From Solibacillus sp. FSL R5-0449 (GTDB lineage: Bacteria; Bacillota; Bacilli; Bacillales_A; Planococcaceae): 64,000 bases of DNA. Made by a program: the position numbers and the translations under genes. Where the stretch lies: assembly GCF_037975215.1 (NCBI RefSeq), contig NZ_CP150239.1, positions 282,001 to 346,000 of the forward strand. The letters are read 5' to 3'. The notes below the pieces were generated by a model. That model saw only the letters and a program-made list of their open reading frames with translations, did no database searches and was not told where the DNA came from. Shown piece by piece: positions 1 to 9,001 of the stretch. How positions within the stretch are numbered: position 1 is the stretch's first letter; every line of letters starts with the position of its first letter.

Positions 1-2
1 GA

Positions 3-1256
3 ATGAAAAAGCGTTTATGGTTAATTTTTGCGGTATTATCGATTTTCTTATTGGTTGCATGTAACAGTGATTCAACAGACGGCGATGATTCATCAACTAC
101 AAATTCAGCTGAGCAAGGTGAGAGCGGAACAACGGAGACAGCTGCATCCACAACCCCGATTAAAGTCGGTGTACTTGCATCGTTGACGGGAGCTCTTGAA
201 TCATATGGGAAGCAGACGAAAAACGGATTCGAGTTAGGTCTTGAATATGCGACTGACGGCACGATGGAAGTGGAAGGCCGTAAAATCGAAGTCGTTTGGG
301 AAGATACAGAAACGAAGCCTGAAGTAGCTGTTCAGAAGGCAACGAAGCTATTAGAGGATGACGCGGTTGATTTCTTAGTTGGTTCATCAAGTTCAGGTGA
401 CACATTGGCGGTACTTCCACTAGCAGAAGAATACGAGAAAATTATGATTGTAGAACCAGCAGTAGCTGACAGTATTACAGGTTCAGAATTTAACCCGTAC
501 ATTTTCAGAACGGCGCGTAACTCTTCACAGGATGCCTATGCAGCAGCAGCGGCAATTGCTGGAGAAGGTGTAAAAATTGCAACGTTCGCACCGGATTATT
601 CATTCGGTTGGGATGGTGTATCGGCATTTAAAGCAGCAGCTGAAGGTTTAGGTGCTGAAATTGTATTAGAAGAATATGCAGATCCGGCTGCAACAGACTT
701 CACGTCAAACTTGCAAAAAATTATTGATGCGAAACCGGATTTCTTATTCGTAGTATGGGCGGGTGCGAACTCTCCTTGGAATCAAATTGCGGATTTAAAA
801 CTGCAGGAAAAAGGCATTAAAATTTCAACGGGTGCACCGGACATTATTGCACTTCAGTTTATGGAGCCATTAGTTGGAATGGAAGGGTTCTCTGTATACC
901 ACCATACACTACCGAAAAATGAAGTGAATGATTGGCTAGTAGAGGAACATAAAGCACGTTTCAACGGTGAAGTGCCTGATTTATTTACACCGGGCGGATT
1001 TACGGCGGCAGTTGCGATTGTAGAAGCACTGAAAGCATCAGGTGGAGATGCGGATGGGAATACGTTAATTCCATTAATGGAAGGTATGTCATTTGAAACA
1101 CCGAAAGGAACGATGACATTCCGTGAAGAAGACCACCAGGCATTGCAGACAATGTACGCAATTCGCCTTGAAAAAGTAGCGGATTTTGACTATCCGGTAC
1201 CGGTATTGCTACGTGAATTACTGCCAGAAGAAACGGAACCTCCTATTTTAAACTAG
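3..1256 (+). CDS. ABC transporter substrate-binding lipoprotein, LivJ-like (type 1 periplasmic-binding fold)
   Basis: Extracellular binding component of a branched-chain-amino-acid-type (HAAT family) ABC importer. The N-terminus is a lipoprotein signal with lipobox LVAC and acylated Cys20, followed by a Ser/Thr/Asp-rich linker to about residue 50. A Leu/Ile/Val-binding domain then fills the rest of the 417 residues, opening with the typical segment KVGVLASLTGALESYG. The ATG lies two bases from the window edge, so the ribosome site is outside the window, but the signal peptide shows that the protein is complete. A terminator-like hairpin separates it from the ATPase genes. The family also binds aromatic acids, amides and urea, so the ligand cannot be named; the downstream CoA-type enzymes suggest a carboxylic acid (inference). 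Confidence 0.9.
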   Translation: MKKRLWLIFAVLSIFLLVACNSDSTDGDDSSTTNSAEQGESGTTETAASTTPIKVGVLASLTGALESYGKQTKNGFELGLEYATDGTMEVEGRKIEVVWEDTETKPEVAVQKATKLLEDDAVDFLVGSSSSGDTLAVLPLAEEYEKIMIVEPAVADSITGSEFNPYIFRTARNSSQDAYAAAAAIAGEGVKIATFAPDYSFGWDGVSAFKAAAEGLGAEIVLEEYADPAATDFTSNLQKIIDAKPDFLFVVWAGANSPWNQIADLKLQEKGIKISTGAPDIIALQFMEPLVGMEGFSVYHHTLPKNEVNDWLVEEHKARFNGEVPDLFTPGGFTAAVAIVEALKASGGDADGNTLIPLMEGMSFETPKGTMTFREEDHQALQTMYAIRLEKVADFDYPVPVLLRELLPEETEPPILN

Positions 1257-1266
1257 TAAATAAGTG

Positions 1267-1309
1267 AGGCTGTCTAAAAAGTGTTGAACTTTCAAGACAG
1301 CCTTTTGTT
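1267..1309 (+). terminator. Intra-operon terminator/attenuator after the binding protein
   Basis: Perfect 9-bp inverted repeat AGGCTGTCT / AGACAGCCT followed by TTTTGTT. It sits between the binding-protein gene and the ATPase genes, and no separate promoter is obvious in the short gap. Partial termination here would give more binding protein than membrane parts. Confidence 0.75.
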
Positions 1310-1346
1310 ATAAGAAGCACTAGGAAATCAACAACGAGAGGGTGAG

Positions 1347-2108
1347 ATGATGGAACCGATTTTAAAGACGAACAATTTATCGATCAAATTCGGCGAGCAT
1401 AAAGCGGTGGACGGTATTAATTTTGAAATGACAGCAAAGCATTTTAAATCGATTATTGGGCCAAACGGTGCGGGGAAAACGACTTTCTTCAATTTAATTA
1501 GCGGTGAGCTGGAGCCGACAGAAGGCGATGTGTACTTTAAAGGGCAATCACTTCAAAAAAAGTCATCGGTAGACCGCACGCGATTAGGGATTGGAAGGTC
1601 ATTTCAGATTACGAATGTGTTTCCGAATTTAACGGTGCTGGAAAATGTGCGCCTTGCTGTGCAATCGAAACGAAAAGTGCGCTTCCATATGCTTAATCAT
1701 TTTTTGAAATATAAAGAGATTACAAATGAAGCGGTTGAAATTTTGGAACAAGTGCTATTAACCGACAAAATGCATCAGGTGGCGAATCAGCTTTCCCACG
1801 GTGAAAAAAGGAAACTGGAAATCGGAATGTTACTGGCACTTGATACTGAAATTTTACTATTGGATGAGCCGACAGCCGGTATGTCATTGGAAGAAGTCCC
1901 TGCAATATTGGATGTGATTCGTTCGATTAAGGAGCGCGGCGATAAAACGATTTTACTGATCGAGCACAAAATGGATATGATTATCGACCTGTCCGATTCG
2001 ATTATGGTGCTGTTCAACGGTACGCTGTTAGCAGACGGGTCGCCGGAAGAAATTATGAACAATGAAACAGTACAACAAGCGTATTTAGGAGGCCTTGCAT
2101 ATGAGTAA
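1347..2108 (+). CDS. ABC transporter ATP-binding protein, LivG-like
   Basis: Cytoplasmic ATPase of the branched-chain-type importer. Walker A GPNGAGKTT is at about residues 38-46, a LivG-style signature LSHGE at about 149-153, Walker B ILLLDEP at about 169-175 and the H-loop in LLIEHKMD. The 253-residue length is normal for LivG. Two ATG codons follow the ribosome site, at 1347 and 1350; GAGG is 5 nt from the first and 8 nt from the second, so either may be used. The 3' end overlaps the next gene by 8 nt, with that gene's ribosome site inside this one, implying coupled translation. Confidence 0.93.
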   Translation: MMEPILKTNNLSIKFGEHKAVDGINFEMTAKHFKSIIGPNGAGKTTFFNLISGELEPTEGDVYFKGQSLQKKSSVDRTRLGIGRSFQITNVFPNLTVLENVRLAVQSKRKVRFHMLNHFLKYKEITNEAVEILEQVLLTDKMHQVANQLSHGEKRKLEIGMLLALDTEILLLDEPTAGMSLEEVPAILDVIRSIKERGDKTILLIEHKMDMIIDLSDSIMVLFNGTLLADGSPEEIMNNETVQQAYLGGLAYE

Positions 2109-2808
2109 TATTTTAACGCTGGAGCGTGTGGAGACCTTTATTTCTCAATATCATATTTTGCAGGGCATCAACTTTGAAGCGAAGGCGGGGGAAGTTTCGG
2201 TTTTACTGGGGCGGAACGGTGCTGGGAAAACGACGACACTCCGCACGATTATGGGATTAACGCCGGCAGCAAAAGGGTCGGTTCAATTCGATGGGAAAGA
2301 TATTACGAAAATGACGCCATATGATATTGCGAATAGCGGTATTGGCTATGTGCCTGAGGATCAGGGCATTTTTGGGCAGCTGACAGTTGAAGAAAATATG
2401 AAAGTGGCGATCCGAAAAGAAACGGACGCGACAATCCAAAAGCAGGCGTACATTTTAGAGTTATTCCCGGATTTGAAGAAATTCTGGAAAAAGCAAGGTG
2501 GCAATTTATCTGGTGGTCAAAAGCAAATGCTTGCGATGGCAAGGGCTTTTGTCAACGACAGCAAGCTGCTATTGATCGACGAACCATCCAAAGGTCTTGC
2601 ACCAATTGTGATCGAGAAAGTAATGGAAGCTATTACGGAAATGAAAAAACATACATCGATCGTGCTTGTCGAACAGAACTTTATGATGGCGAGTAAAATC
2701 GGCGATACATTTACATTGATCGATGACGGGCGGACTGTGCAATCAGGGGAAATGCAAAGTTTAATCGAAGACGAACAGCTTAAGCGTAAATATTTAGGAA
2801 TCGGATAA
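2101..2808 (+). CDS. ABC transporter ATP-binding protein, LivF-like
   Basis: Second ATPase of the same importer. Walker A GRNGAGKTT is at residues 37-45, signature LSGGQ at 136-140, Walker B LLLIDEP at 156-162, with the LivF-like stretch GYVPEDQGIF between them. The ATG at 2101 was chosen because AGGAGG at 2087-2092 is spaced 8 nt from it; an in-frame TTG at 2095 would be only 2 nt away. 235 residues is normal for the family. It overlaps the LivG-like gene by 8 nt and is followed after 13 nt by the first permease. Confidence 0.93.
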   Translation: MSNILTLERVETFISQYHILQGINFEAKAGEVSVLLGRNGAGKTTTLRTIMGLTPAAKGSVQFDGKDITKMTPYDIANSGIGYVPEDQGIFGQLTVEENMKVAIRKETDATIQKQAYILELFPDLKKFWKKQGGNLSGGQKQMLAMARAFVNDSKLLLIDEPSKGLAPIVIEKVMEAITEMKKHTSIVLVEQNFMMASKIGDTFTLIDDGRTVQSGEMQSLIEDEQLKRKYLGIG

Positions 2809-2821
2809 GGAGGGGAAGCGG

Positions 2822-3685
2822 GTGGAACTAATAATCAGTTTAACAATCAATGGACTAGCGACAGGGATGCTTATTTTCTTACTGGCAGCCGGATTGACGC
2901 TTATATTCGGGCTCATGGACGTACTAAACTTTGCGCACGGTGGACTGTTCGTATGGGGTGCCTATACAGGGGTGTTCACCTATTTATGGAGCAACAGTTT
3001 TATAGTCGGAATTATAATTGCGATTCTTACAGGTCTTGTTCTTGGATTTATTACAGAAAAGCTTATTATTAAGCCGGTTTACGGAAATCACGTACAGCAG
3101 ATTCTGATTACGCTCGGGTTCATGCTCGTGCTGCAGGAAATGATCAAGGTCGTATTCGGGCCAAACGGTGTACCTGTTAAAGTTCCTTCTTACTTGGCGG
3201 GCAGCTGGCAAATTGGCGATTTGACGATTATTAAATACCGGATTTTCATTATCGTTGTAGGGTTTGCTTTATTCGGTGTTCTGTATTTCATTTTAAATCG
3301 TACGAAAATAGGGTTAATTGTACGGGCTGGTGTTATGAATCGGGAAATGACACAGGCACTAGGTATCAATATTAAGCGCGTATTTTTACTTGTCTTTATG
3401 TGCGGTGCGGCATTGGCGGCATTAGGCGGAATGCTGATGGCTCCGTATTCAGGGGTTGTGTATGCGGAAATGGGCATGGAATATGCGATTTTAGGATTTA
3501 TCGTTGTAGTCATCGGTGGAATGGGAAGTTTCCAAGGTTCATTGATGGCAGCGATTTTAGTAGGGCTTGCCGGAAGTTTTATGGCGTACTATGTGCCGTT
3601 TCTATCTGTTGCGGTCAATATGATTTTAATGGCAAGTGTTCTGATTTTCCGTCCACAAGGCTTATTCACGGTTGCGAAGGGGTGA
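2822..3685 (+). CDS. ABC transporter permease, LivH-like
   Basis: Membrane permease of the importer, 287 residues with about eight hydrophobic segments and the LivH-like motifs LNFAHG near residue 36 and LGGMLMAPYSG in the second half. It starts with GTG at 2822, preceded by AAGGAGGGG at a good distance. It lies between the two ATPase genes and the second permease with almost no spacer, so it belongs to the same transcript. Confidence 0.92.
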   Translation: MELIISLTINGLATGMLIFLLAAGLTLIFGLMDVLNFAHGGLFVWGAYTGVFTYLWSNSFIVGIIIAILTGLVLGFITEKLIIKPVYGNHVQQILITLGFMLVLQEMIKVVFGPNGVPVKVPSYLAGSWQIGDLTIIKYRIFIIVVGFALFGVLYFILNRTKIGLIVRAGVMNREMTQALGINIKRVFLLVFMCGAALAALGGMLMAPYSGVVYAEMGMEYAILGFIVVVIGGMGSFQGSLMAAILVGLAGSFMAYYVPFLSVAVNMILMASVLIFRPQGLFTVAKG

Positions 3686-3689
3686 TTCT

Positions 3690-4715
3690 ATGTTAAAACA
3701 GCCATTAATTTTATCAAAATCAAATTTAGTGTATGCAGTCGCAGTAGGAATCATGGCTGTATTACCGTTTGTACTCGATTCTCGAACGATGACGATTTTA
3801 TTAACGCAGTTTTGTATTTTTGCAATACTTGCGATGAGTTACGATATTTTACTAGGTTACACGGGCATTATTTCATTCGGTCATGCGATGTTTTTCGGGA
3901 TTGGTGCGTATACGACCGCGATCATGCTGAGCGATTTCGGTCCGTCAATCGGTATATTCGCTGCTTCGATTGTAGTCGGTATCGTGCTATCCGCAATTAT
4001 TAGTGTAATAAGCGGTGCATTGACGCTCCGTTTGAAAAGTCACTTTTATGCAATGTTTACGTTAGCGATTTCAGGGTTGTTTTTAGTGCTGGCGGAAAAA
4101 TGGCGTACGGTAACGAAAGGGAATGACGGGTTTACATTCCGTGCACCGGAACTGTTTCGTGAGCGACTGTATTTTTACTTTTTAGTGCTCATTTGCCTCG
4201 TTGTCATTTTCATTTTACTGAAACGAATTGTGGCATCACCATTCGGGAAAGTGCTCGTTGCGATTCGTGAAAACGAGCAACGTACACGCTCGCTCGGATT
4301 TAAAACTTTAGGCTATAAAATCATCGCTTCCGTTATTGCAGGTGCCGTTGCAAGTTTGGCAGGTTCGCTGTATGCAATATCGCTGCGTTTCGTCAATACG
4401 AGTGTTCTGACGATGGACATTACACTCGACGCACTGATGATGACGATTATCGGGGGAGTCGGAACGTTAATCGGGCCGATCATCGGTGCAGGCGTCATCG
4501 AGTTTGCTCAGCATTACTTATCAGGTCTTGCAAGAGACTATCCGATTTTTGAACGCTGGATTATCTTCTTCGGTATTCTGTACATTTTAGCGGTTATCTT
4601 CTTCCCGCGAGGCATCGTCGGTACAGTCTCAATGCGCTACCATGAGTGGAAGATGAAAAAGGGGCAAAAAACAAAGGCGTCTGTAAAGCTTCGTGAAAAG
4701 GAGATACAACGATGA
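3690..4715 (+). CDS. ABC transporter permease, LivM-like
   Basis: Second permease subunit (341 residues, about ten hydrophobic segments). LivM hallmarks are LLGYTGIISFGHAMFFGIGAY near the N-terminus and IGGVGTLIGPIIGA in the C-terminal third. The ATG at 3690 has AAGGGG seven bases upstream; an earlier in-frame TTG at 3672 lacks a ribosome site. The stop codon overlaps the next start as ATGA at 4712-4715, so the transporter is translationally coupled to the condensing-enzyme gene that follows. Confidence 0.92.
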   Translation: MLKQPLILSKSNLVYAVAVGIMAVLPFVLDSRTMTILLTQFCIFAILAMSYDILLGYTGIISFGHAMFFGIGAYTTAIMLSDFGPSIGIFAASIVVGIVLSAIISVISGALTLRLKSHFYAMFTLAISGLFLVLAEKWRTVTKGNDGFTFRAPELFRERLYFYFLVLICLVVIFILLKRIVASPFGKVLVAIRENEQRTRSLGFKTLGYKIIASVIAGAVASLAGSLYAISLRFVNTSVLTMDITLDALMMTIIGGVGTLIGPIIGAGVIEFAQHYLSGLARDYPIFERWIIFFGILYILAVIFFPRGIVGTVSMRYHEWKMKKGQKTKASVKLREKEIQR

Positions 4716-5716
4716 TCGGAATAACTGGATTAGGAATGTATTTACCTGAAGGAAGAATGACCGGTGCCCAAATTGCGGAGAAGGCAAATATCCCAGCAGC
4801 TGTCGTTGAAACGAAAATGGGCATTATTGAAAAGGTCGTTGCCGGTCCAAATGATCATCCGGTTGAAATGAGTGTCAAAGCGGCAAAGGAAGCGATTTCC
4901 GAAGCGCAAGTGGATGCAAAAGATATTGATGTCGTCATTTATATCGGGGAAGAGCATAAAGAGTACCCGTTATGGACGGCTGCGATTAAAATTCAGGAAG
5001 AAATCGGGGCGGTGAATGCCTGGGCGTTCGATGTCCAGCTTCGTTGCGGTACTGCCATTATGGCGATGAAAGTGGCGAAAAGCTTAATGCTGGCCGATGA
5101 TTCCGTCAAAACCGTGCTATTGGCTGGCGGGTACCGCAACCATGATTTTATCGATTATGAAAATGAGCGGACACGTTTTATGTTCAATTTAGGCGCAGGT
5201 GCAGGTGCGATGATTTTACAAAAGAATGCGGGCGGACACGAAGTACTGGAAGCCTCGCTCATTACAGACGGTTCATTTTCGGAAGATGTCGTTGTTCCGG
5301 TTGGAGGTACAAAGGAACCGTTGACGGTTGATCATATTCGGGAAGGGCGCTATATATTGGACGTTCTCGATCCTGATGGTATGAAGCTTCGTTTGGAGCA
5401 GAAATCATTAAGCAATTTTTTAAAGGTGATTCGCCAGTCACTGCAGAAAAGTGGATATAGCGAAAATAATTTACATTATGTTGCGATGCTCCATATGAAA
5501 AAGTCTGCACATGACTATGTGTTAAAAGAGCTCGGCCTTTCAGAAGAAAATTCGATTTATCTATCACGTTACGGTCATATCGGGCAAATTGATCAGATTT
5601 TATCTCTTTGCCTCGCGCGTAAGGAAGGGAAGCTGCAAGAAGGGCAAATTGTTTCATTAGTGAGTGCGGGTATCGGTTATGCATGGGGTGCCATTACAGT
5701 AAAGTGGGGGGCTTAA
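4712..5716 (+). CDS. 3-oxoacyl-ACP synthase III-like (FabH/thiolase-fold) condensing enzyme
   Basis: Thiolase-superfamily protein of 334 residues, the usual size for KAS III. The likely nucleophile is Cys112 in the segment QLRCGTAIMA, the same position as Cys112 of E. coli FabH. A His at 261 (AMLHMKK) matches the KAS III histidine, but the segment that normally carries the Asn (GNTSAAS) reads YGHIGQID, so His289 replaces Asn. That makes a housekeeping FabH unlikely and suggests a specialised acyl-CoA condensation, cleavage or transfer. It overlaps the LivM-like gene (ATGA) and is followed 2 nt later by a hydrolase. The exact reaction is unknown. Confidence 0.8.
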   Translation: MIGITGLGMYLPEGRMTGAQIAEKANIPAAVVETKMGIIEKVVAGPNDHPVEMSVKAAKEAISEAQVDAKDIDVVIYIGEEHKEYPLWTAAIKIQEEIGAVNAWAFDVQLRCGTAIMAMKVAKSLMLADDSVKTVLLAGGYRNHDFIDYENERTRFMFNLGAGAGAMILQKNAGGHEVLEASLITDGSFSEDVVVPVGGTKEPLTVDHIREGRYILDVLDPDGMKLRLEQKSLSNFLKVIRQSLQKSGYSENNLHYVAMLHMKKSAHDYVLKELGLSEENSIYLSRYGHIGQIDQILSLCLARKEGKLQEGQIVSLVSAGIGYAWGAITVKWGA

Positions 5717-5717
5717 T

Positions 5718-6617
5718 ATGAATAAACTGGATGTTTTAGCAAAAGTGGAGTTATCGAATGGTGAAACTTTATCGTATCGGAAACGAGAAGGCGGCGATGA
5801 ACTTGTTCTGTTAGTTCATGGCAATATGACAAGTTCGAAGCATTGGGATTTGCTGATGGAATCAATGGATGAACGATTCACCATTTATGCGGTCGATATG
5901 CGCGGCTTTGGGGAATCGACGTATAACAAACGGATTACTTCGATCAAAGATTTCAGCGATGATATTAAGCTTTTCGTTGATGCCCTTGAGCTGAGGGACT
6001 TTACAATTGTCGGCTGGTCTACAGGCGGTAATGTGGCGATGCAGTTTTGTGCAGATTACCCGGGCTACAGTAAAAAGCTCGTCTTATTTGCTTCCGGTTC
6101 AACACGCGGGTATCCATTTTATAGTTCAAATGCGGACGGCACACCGAATCTTTCAAAGCGCTTATCAACAATCGAGCAAATTGAGCAGGACCCTGTCAAA
6201 ACAATTCCGATGCAGCAAATGTATGATACGAAAAATCGCGACGGGCTGAAATTTGTATGGAACAGTGCTATTTATACGCAGAAACAGCCGGACGAGGCGC
6301 GCTATGAGCAATATGTGGACGACATGCTGACACAGCGTAATTTGGCCGATGTGTACCATGCATTAAATACATTCAATATAAGTGCGGTCGATAATGAAAT
6401 CGCAAAAGGAACGAACCAGGTGAAAGATATTCACATTCCTGTATTTGTTTTATACGGCGACCGTGACTTTGTAGTGAACGGGGTAATGACAACCGAAATT
6501 ATCGAGGATTTTGGGGGCCGGGCCCAAATTATGAAGCTGGCAAACTGCGGACACTCACCGCTAGTCGATTGTCTGGATGAAACGAAAGAGGCAATCGAGG
6601 AATTTATTTTATCTTAA
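5718..6617 (+). CDS. Alpha/beta hydrolase
   Basis: Single-domain alpha/beta-hydrolase of 299 residues. The oxyanion region is LVHGNMTSS (about 32-40), the nucleophile elbow is GWSTGG with Ser101, an acid residue lies in LYGDRD (248 or 250), and the His is in NCGHSP (279). A serine nucleophile points to an esterase, thioesterase or C-C bond hydrolase rather than to a dehalogenase-type (Asp) enzyme. It lies two bases after the condensing enzyme and just before an SDR, with co-directional spacing typical of one operon. Substrate not determinable. Confidence 0.85.
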   Translation: MNKLDVLAKVELSNGETLSYRKREGGDELVLLVHGNMTSSKHWDLLMESMDERFTIYAVDMRGFGESTYNKRITSIKDFSDDIKLFVDALELRDFTIVGWSTGGNVAMQFCADYPGYSKKLVLFASGSTRGYPFYSSNADGTPNLSKRLSTIEQIEQDPVKTIPMQQMYDTKNRDGLKFVWNSAIYTQKQPDEARYEQYVDDMLTQRNLADVYHALNTFNISAVDNEIAKGTNQVKDIHIPVFVLYGDRDFVVNGVMTTEIIEDFGGRAQIMKLANCGHSPLVDCLDETKEAIEEFILS

Positions 6618-6633
6618 AAGGAGTCGGGGCTAT

Positions 6634-7365
6634 ATGCGTTTAGAAAATAAAGTAGCAATTATTACAGGTGGTGCGGGCGGTATTGGCCTTGCAGCGGTAA
6701 AGCGTTTTTTGGAAGAAGGCGCAAAAGTAGCCATCGTAGACTATGACAAGCAGCAAGGCGAGAAAATCGAAGCAGAGCTGGGGGAGAATGTGGCCTTCTT
6801 TGCAGTTGATGTATCGAAACTGGCGGACGTAAAGGAAATGGTACAACAAGTTGTTGATCGTTTCGGCAAAATCGATATTTTAATAAACAATGCGGGAATT
6901 ACCCGTGATGCAACACTTGTAAAAATGAGCGAAGAGGACTTTGAGAAGGTCATTCAAATTAACTTAAATGGTGTCTACTACTGTACTCAAGCAGTAGCAC
7001 CTCATATGATCGCACAGGGGTCAGGCAAAATTATCAGTACTTCATCGGTAAGTGGTGTATACGGTAATTTTGGTCAAACAAACTATGCCGCAACAAAGGC
7101 GGCCATTATCGGAATGACAAAAACTTGGGCAAAGGAACTCGGTCGTAAAGGAATCAATGTAAATGCTGTTGCGCCTGGATTTACGGCAACACCAATGGTC
7201 GAAAAAATGCCGGAAAAAGTGCTTCAGCAAATGGAGGGCATTACAAGTCTCCAACGATTAGGAAAACCGGAAGATATCGCAAATGCTTATTTATTTTTAG
7301 CATCGGATGAATCGAGTTATATTACAGGTCATGTTCTGCAAGTAGATGGCGGCATTATGATGTAG
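6634..7365 (+). CDS. SDR-family oxidoreductase, FabG-like 3-oxoacyl reductase / 3-hydroxyacyl dehydrogenase
   Basis: Classical short-chain dehydrogenase of 243 residues. The nucleotide motif TGGAGGIG is at 11-18, the NNAG motif at 85-88, and catalytic Ser138, Tyr151 and Lys155 appear in STSSVSG and YAATK. The ATG at 6634 is preceded by AAAAGGAG at 6616-6623; an upstream in-frame ATG at 6577 lies inside the hydrolase gene and is rejected. Asp36 at the end of strand beta-2 suggests NAD(H) preference (inference). In this operon it probably acts on a 3-hydroxy/3-oxoacyl thioester. Confidence 0.88.
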   Translation: MRLENKVAIITGGAGGIGLAAVKRFLEEGAKVAIVDYDKQQGEKIEAELGENVAFFAVDVSKLADVKEMVQQVVDRFGKIDILINNAGITRDATLVKMSEEDFEKVIQINLNGVYYCTQAVAPHMIAQGSGKIISTSSVSGVYGNFGQTNYAATKAAIIGMTKTWAKELGRKGINVNAVAPGFTATPMVEKMPEKVLQQMEGITSLQRLGKPEDIANAYLFLASDESSYITGHVLQVDGGIMM

Positions 7366-7380
7366 AAGGTGGGATGGCTA

Positions 7381-8859
7381 ATGCAACAGCTGGACTTTTG
7401 GATTGCGAAACGAGCAGGCCAAACACCGGATAAAACAGCCTTAATTCAGTTAGAAACAGGTGAAACGTGGACATATAAAGAGCTGATGCAGCATGCGTAT
7501 GGCTGGAGCCGAACTTTTTCCAAACAGCAGTTACAGCAGGGAGACCGAGTTGTAACGTTGATGGAAAATTCAATTGAAAGCTTTGCCATTTTAATCGCCT
7601 GTCGTTTAAACGAACTGATTTATGTTCCGTTGAATACAAAATTGTCTATATCCGAATTAGAGACGGTTTTATCCGATTGCTCACCTGCTTTATTAATTAC
7701 GGATGATACGCATTGTGAACGAGCAATGCAGCTTTCGCCAGCCAAATTTTTAACATGCGGTAGCTCTGAATTAGTTGAGCCTACTACATATAAGTGGCGT
7801 GATGAACCTCAGCTTCCGTGGATGATTATTTATACCGGGGGGACGACAGGTAAACCAAAAGGTGTTGTCCTGTCATATGAAGCGGTCACTACGAATGCGG
7901 TGAATACGGTCATTAGCTGGGGGTTAAACGATAAGGACTGTACATTGAATTATATGCCCCTTTTCCATACAGGCGGAATCAATGCACTTGCATTGCCGAT
8001 TTTAATGGCAGGGGGAACAGTAGTAATCGGCCGGAAATTTGACCCGGAAAGAGCGGTTCGGGCCATTGATGAATATAAAACGACGGTTTCCTTATTTGTA
8101 CCGACAATGTACCAGTCGATTATTGAAACGGAGTATTTTAAACAGTCCAGTTTCCCCACTGTGAAGGTGTTTTTATCGGGTGGGGCACCTTGTCCGAAGC
8201 CTATTTATGAATGTTTCCAAAAAAGAGGACTGTTTTTTAAAGAAGGATACGGGTTAACTGAAGCAGGTCCGAATAACTTTTCCATCGATGCAGAAGTGGC
8301 GATGAACAAAAAGGGCGCTATCGGGAAAAGTATGCTTTTTAATGAAGTAAAAATCATCAATAAAGAAGGTCAGCTATGTGCAGAAGGGGAAGTTGGCGAA
8401 CTCTGCTTAAAAGGCAGCCATGTTTTTTCACACTACTGGAAAAATGAAGAGGCAACGAGCGCAACTTTTGAAGATGGCTGGTTAAAAACAGGTGACTTGG
8501 CAAAGTTTGATGAGGACGGCGATTATTATATTGTCGGCCGGAAAAAGGAAATGATTATAACGGGCGGAGAGAATGTGTATCCGCAGGAAGTCGAACAATG
8601 TTTAATTGCCCATGAAGCGGTGCAGGAAGTATCCGTACTTGGAGTTCCGAACGAAAAATGGGGCGAATGTGTTGTGGCGTTTGTAATTTCCGAGAACCCG
8701 TCCGAACAGCTTCAATCGGAACTGTTAAAGTACTGTAAAGAACGCCTTGCCAATTATAAAGTGCCGAAGCAAATCTACTTTCTGCAGGAACTTCCGAAAA
8801 CCGTCGTCGGTAAAATTGATAAAAAACAGCTTTTGAACAGTGTATTCATAACGGAATAG
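7381..8859 (+). CDS. AMP-dependent acyl-CoA synthetase/ligase
   Basis: ANL-superfamily ligase of 492 residues. Visible motifs are the P-loop IYTGGTTGKPKG, the acyl/AMP motif GYGLTEAGP, the hinge motif TGDLAKFDEDGDYYIVGRKK, GGENVYPQEVE, and the C-terminal catalytic Lys segment KTVVGKIDKK. It adenylates a carboxylic acid and transfers it to CoA; the overall pattern resembles medium-chain or O-succinylbenzoate-type ligases. The ATG at 7381 follows AAGGTGGGA by about seven bases; an upstream GTG at 7369 overlaps that site. It is the last gene of the operon, followed by a terminator, and probably activates the imported substrate (inference). Confidence 0.88.
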   Translation: MQQLDFWIAKRAGQTPDKTALIQLETGETWTYKELMQHAYGWSRTFSKQQLQQGDRVVTLMENSIESFAILIACRLNELIYVPLNTKLSISELETVLSDCSPALLITDDTHCERAMQLSPAKFLTCGSSELVEPTTYKWRDEPQLPWMIIYTGGTTGKPKGVVLSYEAVTTNAVNTVISWGLNDKDCTLNYMPLFHTGGINALALPILMAGGTVVIGRKFDPERAVRAIDEYKTTVSLFVPTMYQSIIETEYFKQSSFPTVKVFLSGGAPCPKPIYECFQKRGLFFKEGYGLTEAGPNNFSIDAEVAMNKKGAIGKSMLFNEVKIINKEGQLCAEGEVGELCLKGSHVFSHYWKNEEATSATFEDGWLKTGDLAKFDEDGDYYIVGRKKEMIITGGENVYPQEVEQCLIAHEAVQEVSVLGVPNEKWGECVVAFVISENPSEQLQSELLKYCKERLANYKVPKQIYFLQELPKTVVGKIDKKQLLNSVFITE

Positions 8860-8883
8860 AAACTATAGATGAGTTAGTCACAG

Positions 8884-8920
8884 GACCAAAATGTCGGAAA
8901 GTCGACATATTGGTCTTTTC
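8884..8920 (+). terminator. Rho-independent terminator of the Liv/CoA operon
   Basis: Inverted repeat GACCAAAATGTCG / TCGACATATTGGTC with loop GAAAG, then TTTTC. Good stem with one internal mismatch. Confidence 0.8.
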
Positions 8921-9001
8921 TATTGATTTGATTTAATAGAAGTTTATATGAAGTTCATATAGCTCCTTTATACTGCAGATGTGTTAAAAAGGAGGATATC
9001 G

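Noticed and set aside
4712-8859. True OleABCD olefin-synthesis cluster
   Set aside because: The hydrolase nucleophile is Ser (OleB has Asp), the SDR is a short classical type, and the KAS III-like active site differs; only the superfamily set is shared.
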